DNA of 64,000 bases, taken from assembly GCA_020024595.1 (NCBI GenBank), contig JAHHTO010000001.1, positions 10,076-74,075 on the forward strand. Direction: 5' to 3'. The position numbers were made by a program, and so were the translations under genes. Positions within the stretch are counted from its first letter, which is position 1, and every line of letters begins with the position of its first letter. Below are positions 58,606 to 64,000 of the stretch, piece by piece. The stretch comes from Schaedlerella sp. Lineage in GTDB: Bacteria; Bacillota; Clostridia; Lachnospirales; Lachnospiraceae. Under the pieces are notes generated by a model, which saw nothing but the letters and a program-made list of their open reading frames with translations, was not told the origin of the DNA and ran no database searches.

Positions 58606-59653
58606 TCATTGGCACCTCCTGATATTTTCTGACAACAAAATACATTGTTGTTCCTTTCTCTTCTTCACTGGTCGCCCAGATTTTCCCGCCATGTTCTTCC
58701 ACGATCTTCTTCACGATCGAAAGCCCGATACCGCTTCCACCCTTGGAAGAATTACGTGATGCATCGGTACGGTAAAACCGGTCAAAAATATTCGGCAAAT
58801 CTTTCGCAGCAATTCCCTTTCCATTGTCGCCTAATTCTACCTGTATAAAATCTCCCACATCCCGGACATTCATCGCAATAATCCGTTGAGACTTATCTGT
58901 ATATTTCATTGAATTTGAAACAATATTGTTGATCACTCTGCGGAGCTGCTCAGGATCCACGATCACATTGGAGTCTTCTTCAATATAATTATGATACTCA
59001 AACTTTACCCCCTTGGACTCCAGTTCCAGATACAAGTCCTCCGCACAGTCTGTAAAATACTTATTCGCTGATATAGTGGTGAAATTATACGGAATGCGAT
59101 TGGTATCGATCTTAGAATAAAGTGTAAGTTCATTAATCAATAAATCCATCTCATTTGCTTTATTGTATATCGTTTTGATATATCTGTCCATCTTTTCTGG
59201 AGTATCGGCAACCCCGTCCATGATCCCTTCCACATACCCCTTAATCGCAGTGATCGGAGTTTTTAGATCATGTGAAATATTACTGATCAGTTCTTTGTTT
59301 TCTTTATCATACGCAATCTTCTCTTCTGCATTTGCTTTCAGGCGAAGCCGCATCTCCTCAAAGTCTTGACACAGTTGTCCGATTTCGTCATTCGTCTCAG
59401 TGTGAATCTCAAAATCCAGATTTCCTTCTTTGATATTGCGCGCTGCCTTCTGCAATTTTGCCAATGGAATGGACACTGTCTTGTAGATCCAGTAAATCAG
59501 AATCGCTGATGCAATAAATACAACGATCATGTACATCTGCTGAACTTCTCCCATTGCCTTTGGTTCCAGCATCCGCATCCCTACTGTGGTCAGAATAGTT
59601 GTAAGAATCACCACCACCATAAACGATATGATCAGTTTTGTCCTCAGCTTCAT
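58598..59653 (-). CDS. Sensor histidine kinase
   Basis: A 351-residue membrane kinase. Two membrane helices lie close together (IISFMVVVILTTILTTVGM and MYMIVVFIASAILIYWIY) with almost no external domain between them, so it may sense within the membrane or through a partner. A HAMP domain follows, then the HisKA box NISHDLKTPITAIKGYVEG with the phosphorylated His, and the ATPase domain with N box (RRVINNIVSNSMKYTD), G1 (LGDNGKGIAAKDL), F and G2 (SKGGSGIGLSIVKKIVEEHGG). GGAGGCGTGTAG precedes the ATG. It is co-transcribed with the response regulator. Confidence 0.95.
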   Translation of the reverse strand: MKLRTKLIISFMVVVILTTILTTVGMRMLEPKAMGEVQQMYMIVVFIASAILIYWIYKTVSIPLAKLQKAARNIKEGNLDFEIHTETNDEIGQLCQDFEEMRLRLKANAEEKIAYDKENKELISNISHDLKTPITAIKGYVEGIMDGVADTPEKMDRYIKTIYNKANEMDLLINELTLYSKIDTNRIPYNFTTISANKYFTDCAEDLYLELESKGVKFEYHNYIEEDSNVIVDPEQLRRVINNIVSNSMKYTDKSQRIIAMNVRDVGDFIQVELGDNGKGIAAKDLPNIFDRFYRTDASRNSSKGGSGIGLSIVKKIVEEHGGKIWATSEEEKGTTMYFVVRKYQEVPMNE

Positions 59654-59724
59654 CTACACGCCTCCGTCCTCTTTCAATCACTCTGTCATTCCCAGTCTTT
59701 CCCATTAACAGTACCATAAACAAA

Positions 59725-59746
59725 GCGGACACCGCAAGATGTCCGC
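59725..59746 (-). terminator. Terminator after metK
   Basis: A 7-bp GC-rich stem GCGGACA/TGTCCGC with an 8-nt loop, then TTTGTTTATGG on the minus strand, 30 nt after the metK stop. Confidence 0.7.
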
Positions 59747-59776
59747 CATTTGTTTTATGCTTTTTTAATATCCTTT

Positions 59777-60967
59777 TTACAGATATTTCCGCAGTTCTTC
59801 AACCTTATCCAACTTCTCCCACGGCAGGTTTACATCCGTTCTTCCAAAATGTCCGTATGCCGCTGTTTGTTTGTATATCGGACGGCGCAGATCAAGCATC
59901 TTGATAATTCCTGCCGGACGCAGATCAAAATTCTCACGAACAATCTCTACCAGCTTAGAATCAGAAACCACTCCAGTTCCATAGGTATTTACCCTGATCG
60001 ACGTCGGCTGTGCAACACCAATTGCATAAGAAAGCTGGATCTCACATTTCTTTGCAAGTCCTGCCGCTACAATATTCTTTGCTGCATAACGCGCTGCATA
60101 TGCCGCAGAGCGGTCTACCTTCGTACAGTCTTTTCCAGAAAATGCACCGCCACCGTGACTTGCCATGCCACCATATGTATCTACAATAATTTTACGACCT
60201 GTTAGCCCGCTGTCTCCATTAGGTCCTCCAATTACAAAACGTCCCGTCGGATTGATAAAGAATTTGGTATCCTCATCTACCATCTCTGCCGGGAGGATCG
60301 GCTTGAATACATATTCTTTGATATCTTTGTGAATCTGCTCTTGTGTCACATCCGGGTCATGCTGTGTAGAAAGAACCACTGTCTCCAGACGCTTCGGTAC
60401 TCCATTTTCATCATACTCTACTGTTACCTGTGTTTTTCCATCCGGGCGAAGATAACTCAATGTCCCATCTTTTCTGACCTTTGTCAGCTGCAAAGCCAGC
60501 TTGTGTGCCATTGCGATCGGATACGGCATATATTCTTTTGTTTCATCAGAAGCATAACCAAACATCATTCCCTGATCTCCCGCACCAATTGCATCAATTT
60601 CGTCTTCACCAGACATCTGATTCTCTTTTGCTTCCAACGCCTTATCCACTCCAAGTGCAATATCCGCAGATTGTTCATCAATCGCAGTGATCACACCGCA
60701 GGTATCTGCATCAAATCCATATTTTCCTCTTGTATAACCAATTTCACGAATGGTTTCACGGACAATTTTCTGAATATCCACATATGCATTCGTTGTGATT
60801 TCTCCCATCACCATAACAAGACCTGTTGTTGTACATGTCTCGCAGGCAACACGGCTCATTGGATCTTGCGCTACCAACGCATCCAGAATTGCATCTGAAA
60901 TCTGATCGCACATTTTATCCGGATGTCCTTCGGTTACCGATTCTGAAGTAAATAAAAATTTTTCCAT
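59777..60967 (-). CDS. metK: S-adenosylmethionine synthetase
   Basis: A 396-residue enzyme making SAM from methionine and [23 protein letters not shown], the hexapeptide region [32 protein letters not shown] and [20 protein letters not shown] are all canonical, with the metal- and phosphate-binding residues intact. The ATG at 60967 follows AAAAGGAGAAGAACA; the ORF opens 19 codons earlier in the leader. Transcription is controlled by a SAM-I riboswitch directly upstream, giving feedback by the product. Confidence 0.98.
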   Translation of the reverse strand: MEKFLFTSESVTEGHPDKMCDQISDAILDALVAQDPMSRVACETCTTTGLVMVMGEITTNAYVDIQKIVRETIREIGYTRGKYGFDADTCGVITAIDEQSADIALGVDKALEAKENQMSGEDEIDAIGAGDQGMMFGYASDETKEYMPYPIAMAHKLALQLTKVRKDGTLSYLRPDGKTQVTVEYDENGVPKRLETVVLSTQHDPDVTQEQIHKDIKEYVFKPILPAEMVDEDTKFFINPTGRFVIGGPNGDSGLTGRKIIVDTYGGMASHGGGAFSGKDCTKVDRSAAYAARYAAKNIVAAGLAKKCEIQLSYAIGVAQPTSIRVNTYGTGVVSDSKLVEIVRENFDLRPAGIIKMLDLRRPIYKQTAAYGHFGRTDVNLPWEKLDKVEELRKYL

Positions 60968-61029
60968 TGTTCTTCTCCTTTTCTTTATATATAAATTAAA
61001 TTGTTTCCTTTTTCTTCGCTGCACCGCAA

Positions 61030-61172
61030 AACAGGACAGTCCACAAAAAGTGGACTGCCCTGTTCATTAACAATCCTCTTATTGTTCGATTACTCGCTCA
61101 GGTTGGCACCTTCCTTTCAGGGGTTGCCGCAGCTTCTTTGGTCCTATCTACCTCCACTGCTCTGAATAAGAG
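61030..61172 (-). promoter_or_regulatory. SAM-I (S-box) riboswitch controlling metK
   Basis: The aptamer on the minus strand runs from CTCTTATTCAGAGCAGTGGA through AGGACC, GAAGCTGCGGCAACC and GAAAGGAAGGTGCCAACCTG to the closing P1 strand AATAAGAGGA (about 61172-61074). These are the conserved S-box elements. An expression-platform terminator follows: a 15-bp stem with one mismatch (61030-61044 with 61050-61064, loop of 5) and then a TTTTGC tail. SAM binding should promote termination before metK. The aptamer begins 2 nt after the murA stop codon. Confidence 0.95.
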
Positions 61173-61173
61173 A

Positions 61174-62466
61174 TTAGCTTATTTTTAATTTAAATTTCTG
61201 AATATCCTTTTCACATGTCACACATTCGATTGCACCACCCAGACTTCTGAGTTTTTCATCGAACCGCTCATACCCTCTCTGAATGTAAACAATATCATCA
61301 ATAATTGTAATTCCATCTGTCGCAAGTCCTGCAATACAAAGTGCTGCTCCTGCTCGCAAGTCCGGGGCACTCACTCTTGCTCCCATGAAACGTTCTACAC
61401 CTTCAATCGTAGCAGAATTCCCCTCAATCTTGATATTTGCTCCCATTCGCGCCAGCTCGTCAAGATATTTGAAACGATTTTCAAATATACTTTCTGTGAT
61501 TACACTTGTTCCCTGCGCCAACGCTAAAACAACACCAATCTGTGGCTGCATATCGGTAGGATATCCCGGATACGGTAGCGTCTTTACCTGTGTACTTTTA
61601 AGACGTCCCTTTGCCACAACCCGTACTGCATCATCAAACTCTTCAATTTCACATCCTATATCAATTAATTTGGAAATCGTCGCATCCAAATGCTTCGGAA
61701 TCACATTCAAGACCGTAACATCCCCTTTTGTCGCTGCAGCTGCGAACATAAATGTTCCTGCTTCAATTTGATCGGGGATAATAGAATATTCTGTTTTATG
61801 AAGCGACTTCACCCCACGGATCTTGATCACATCCGTCCCGGCTCCTCTGATATTGGCGCCCATACTGTTCAGGAAGTTCGCCACATCTACAACATGTGGC
61901 TCTTTTGCCACATTTTCCATAATTGTAATTCCGTCTGCCGACGCAGCCGCCATCATCACGTTAATCGTTGCACCAACTGTCACAACATCAAAATATAGAT
62001 GTGTGCCTTTTAACTGCTCTGCATCTGCTACGATCTTACCATACTCAATATCTACATCTGCGCCGAGTGCACGAAATCCTTTTAAATGCTGATCTATTGG
62101 ACGGCTTCCAATATTACAGCCCCCGGGCAATGCCACTTCTGCTCTCTTATACTTTCCAAGAAGCGCCCCCAGAAGATAATAGGAAGCTCTAATCTTTTTT
62201 ATATAATCATATTCAATGTTGAAGTCGCCTATCGTACTGCCGTTAATCTTCACAGTATGTCTGTCGATCCGCTGCACCATGGCGCCGATTCCTGCAATCG
62301 CCTCCAACATCACATTAATATCATTGACATCCGGAATATTCTCTATCAGCACTGTTTCATCTGTCATAATTGCCGCTGCCAGAATCGCAAGTGCTGCATT
62401 CTTAGCTCCGCCAATTTCGACTTCTCCAACCAACGGAGTCCCGCCTTTAATTATATATTGATCCAT
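61174..62466 (-). CDS. murA: UDP-N-acetylglucosamine 1-carboxyvinyltransferase
   Basis: A 430-residue enzyme that transfers enolpyruvate to UDP-GlcNAc, the first committed step of peptidoglycan synthesis. The N-terminal GGTPLVGEVEIGGAKNAAL includes the conserved Lys-Asn pair. The catalytic loop reads VALPGGCNIGSRPIDQHLKG with Cys at the fosfomycin target position (about residue 117), so fosfomycin sensitivity is expected. Also PYPGYPTDMQPQIGVVLALA and FENRFKYLDELARMGANIKI. It ends 2 nt before the metK riboswitch. Firmicutes often have two MurA paralogs; which one this is cannot be told. Confidence 0.97.
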   Translation of the reverse strand: MDQYIIKGGTPLVGEVEIGGAKNAALAILAAAIMTDETVLIENIPDVNDINVMLEAIAGIGAMVQRIDRHTVKINGSTIGDFNIEYDYIKKIRASYYLLGALLGKYKRAEVALPGGCNIGSRPIDQHLKGFRALGADVDIEYGKIVADAEQLKGTHLYFDVVTVGATINVMMAAASADGITIMENVAKEPHVVDVANFLNSMGANIRGAGTDVIKIRGVKSLHKTEYSIIPDQIEAGTFMFAAAATKGDVTVLNVIPKHLDATISKLIDIGCEIEEFDDAVRVVAKGRLKSTQVKTLPYPGYPTDMQPQIGVVLALAQGTSVITESIFENRFKYLDELARMGANIKIEGNSATIEGVERFMGARVSAPDLRAGAALCIAGLATDGITIIDDIVYIQRGYERFDEKLRSLGGAIECVTCEKDIQKFKLKIS

Positions 62467-62575
62467 ATTGCACCTCTATTATCCGATATTCTTATCTTGA
62501 TTCTCAAAAGCCAGATTTTGCTGCATATACTAAGTAAAAATATTCTAAGCTAAAGTTTTTATAAAATGCTACAAT

Positions 62576-62603
62576 ATTATACCACAAATTACAATTTTGT
62601 AAA
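62576..62603 (-). promoter_or_regulatory. Promoter of murA with a palindrome in the spacer
   Basis: TTTACA (62603-62598), a 16-nt spacer and TATAAT (62581-62576). A perfect 14-bp palindrome TTACAATTTTGTAA (62589-62602) overlaps the -35 and the spacer and may be an operator. Confidence 0.6.
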
Positions 62604-62610
62604 ATGTTTT

Positions 62611-63150
62611 TTACGATTCTTTACAAAACATTCCCTCTTCACTTGCTTTTTCAACCGCTTCCAGAACCATTTCTATCGTCTCTTCAATCTGGTATCCATC
62701 CTCACATATCGTAACATCTGCATATTTTTCAAACAGTTTCACCCGTTCCTTATAAAGGCTTTGGAACGTCTGTCCTTCTCTCAATACAACTCCCCTTTTT
62801 TTCGGACTTTTGATTCTCTTTTTTATTGTTTGATAGGAAGCAGATAAATATACCACAATTCCAATCTCTTTATAATGCTGCATCGCCTCTTCACAGTAAA
62901 CAACGCTCCCGCCGGGAGAAATAACAGAATTCTCCGCATCCAGACTTCGGTTCACTCGGTTTTCAATTTCCAAAAATCCTTCTTCTCCAAGATCCTCAAT
63001 AATCTCACGCAGAAGTCGCTTTTCCTGTTCTTGAATCAACAGATCCGTATCTATAAACCGTTTGCCAAGTCGTTTTGCAACCACAACCCCTACGGTGCTT
63101 TTCCCCACAGCAGGCATGCCAATAAAGATAAGATTGTCTTTTTTCATCAT
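62611..63150 (-). CDS. aroK: Shikimate kinase
   Basis: A 179-residue nucleoside-monophosphate-kinase-fold enzyme that phosphorylates shikimate in aromatic amino acid synthesis. The P-loop is FIGMPAVGKSTVGVVVAKR, the shikimate-binding Asp-Thr-Asp is in RFIDTDLLIQEQE, FLEIENRV and the SPGGSVVY loop follow, and the LID region contains KKRGVVLREG. The ATP-loop reads GMPAVGKST rather than the usual GxxGxGKT, still a valid P-loop. The start codon is followed by a second ATG; GGGAG lies upstream. No other aro genes are in the window. Confidence 0.9.
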   Translation of the reverse strand: MMKKDNLIFIGMPAVGKSTVGVVVAKRLGKRFIDTDLLIQEQEKRLLREIIEDLGEEGFLEIENRVNRSLDAENSVISPGGSVVYCEEAMQHYKEIGIVVYLSASYQTIKKRIKSPKKRGVVLREGQTFQSLYKERVKLFEKYADVTICEDGYQIEETIEMVLEAVEKASEEGMFCKES

Positions 63151-63233
63151 ATGTAACTCCCATTATTTTCAGCAGAACGTCTCAAAGACCGCATTTTTGC
63201 TTTCAGTATATCATATTTCTACATTTTTCTCAA

Positions 63234-63644
63234 TTAGTAAAACCTTCCGCGGTTTCTGCGTTCTTCTCTTCGCCTTTGCATCAATTCTTGATACATCACA
63301 ACTTCGATCAAATCTCGTAATCTGTACGACTGCTCACCACACGCTCTCTCTGGCAACAAACTTCCTTCCTCTCCTGTTTCAAAAAAACTTTTTTCATATT
63401 TTTTCACTTTATCATAAACTCTATTGCACATCAGCCGAAGCTGAAGGCGATCCGGGTATTCATCATACATCATACTATTCTGATACTCCATGCGGTCACA
63501 CTCTTCTTCCACATACGGAAGAATCCTCTTTGCGACATCGGGATACAGACTTTTCATATACTCTATGTCCCGTTGTTCTATTCTCTCCTCGTCCAATGCC
63601 AAAGGCATTGGGTATACCATATAATAGGGCAGTTTTCTCTGCAT
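63234..63644 (-). CDS. Conserved hypothetical protein
   Basis: A 136-residue soluble protein, rich in Tyr, Arg and Glu (YYMVYPMPLALDEERIEQRD, YMKSLYPDVAKRILPYVEEE, LRLMCNRVYDKVKKYEKSFF) with a basic Arg-rich C-terminus (LMQRRREERRNRGRFY). It is mostly helical with no membrane segment. I do not recognise a family. The repeated Tyr-Pro and Asp-Glu pattern and a helical core resemble small spore- or envelope-associated proteins of Clostridia in feel only. It lies 83 nt upstream of aroK on the same strand and may be read with it. Confidence 0.65.
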   Translation of the reverse strand: MQRKLPYYMVYPMPLALDEERIEQRDIEYMKSLYPDVAKRILPYVEEECDRMEYQNSMMYDEYPDRLQLRLMCNRVYDKVKKYEKSFFETGEEGSLLPERACGEQSYRLRDLIEVVMYQELMQRRREERRNRGRFY

Positions 63645-63800
63645 ACTGTCACCATCCGTTTCTACAAATATATCTTTACTATATGCAGTACTCCTAATTT
63701 TGGTACATATCTGTTGATCCGGATTCTATAGAAGCCCCCAATATTTTCACAAAATTTTCTGTGGATTTACAGGCTGTCATCAACATCAAAAGCATAAAAA

Positions 63801-63826
63801 TTGCCAGTAGTTCAATCTACTGGCAA
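63801..63826 (-). terminator. Terminator of a transcript entering from the right edge
   Basis: A perfect 10-bp stem TTGCCAGTAG/CTACTGGCAA with a 6-nt loop, followed on the minus strand by TTTTTATG. The 63645-63800 stretch between it and the hypothetical gene shows nothing that I recognise. Confidence 0.8.
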
Positions 63827-63851
63827 GAAAAATTTATATTTTTTCAATTGT

Positions 63852-64000
63852 CTACTTGACAGGAACCCTTTCATTCTTTGGTGTAACAGTCCCCTGAAAC
63901 ATTTTCCTATCATTCTCCGGTTCTTCACCCAACTGCTGAATTTTCCATCTTCTGGCTATATCCATGTGCCTCTTCCAGCATCATATCCTTCACCTTCATC
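63852..64000 (-). CDS. End of an unidentified gene at the right edge (frame uncertain)
   Basis: Two minus-strand frames compete. One has an ATG at 63965 and reads MDIARRWKIQQLGEEPENDR, KMFQGTVTPKNERVPVK to a stop at 63852, just before the terminator. The other is open from the window edge (KVKDMMLEEAHGYSQKMENS) and stops at 63925. They could be two genes, or one gene with a frameshift between about 63930 and 63965. No family recognised. Confidence 0.35.

Overview
The window looks like a chromosomal segment of a low-GC Gram-positive anaerobe of the Clostridia, most likely family Lachnospiraceae. The evidence is the combination of spoVG, a DnaD/DnaC-type helicase-loading pair fused into one operon with a PRPP synthase, paired glgC/glgD genes, a membrane pyrophosphatase, T-box, S-box and L10-leader control elements, strong AGGAGG ribosome binding sites and sigma-A promoters. 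Genus cannot be fixed from sequence alone.

Layout. 1-800: the end of what looks like an integrative conjugative element (start of a thioester-domain adhesin, then a broken amidase start). 800-6.8 kb: a lipoprotein gene, then the str operon rpsL-rpsG-fusA-tuf on the minus strand. 6.8-21.4 kb: housekeeping genes in both directions: proS under a T-box, a glyoxalase-like gene, a YitT membrane protein, xpaC-telA, a pseudouridine synthase, glgC-glgD-spoVG, murC, and dnaD-dnaC-prs. 21.5-36.7 kb, minus strand: hppA, then rpoC, rpoB, rplL, rplJ, rplA, rplK, nusG, secE and rpmG in three promoter-defined units, and an AI-2E family permease. 37-42.5 kb: a second glgC-glgD pair, a uracil permease, a formate/nitrite channel and yaaA. 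42.5-49.9 kb: an accessory stretch with an HxlR regulator divergent from a DMT transporter and an 867-residue flavin/iron-sulfur oxidoreductase of visibly higher GC, followed by decayed genes, small membrane and lipoprotein genes and a DHFR-like protein. 50-64 kb, minus strand: birA, a small conserved gene, coaX, dusB, greA and lysS; argF; a TrmH-type methylase; a two-component system; metK under a SAM-I riboswitch; murA, aroK and an unknown gene.

Functional picture. Most of the window is translation, transcription and cell-wall machinery with its expected control RNAs. Glycogen synthesis is represented twice by ADP-glucose pyrophosphorylase pairs whose GlgD partners differ sharply in how much of the active site they keep. 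The most likely undescribed unit is the HxlR / DMT transporter / GltD-HdrB fusion oxidoreductase cassette. Also unusual: a lysyl-tRNA synthetase with a C-terminal tRNA-binding domain, and the separation of rpoBC from the str operon by about 17 kb of unrelated genes.
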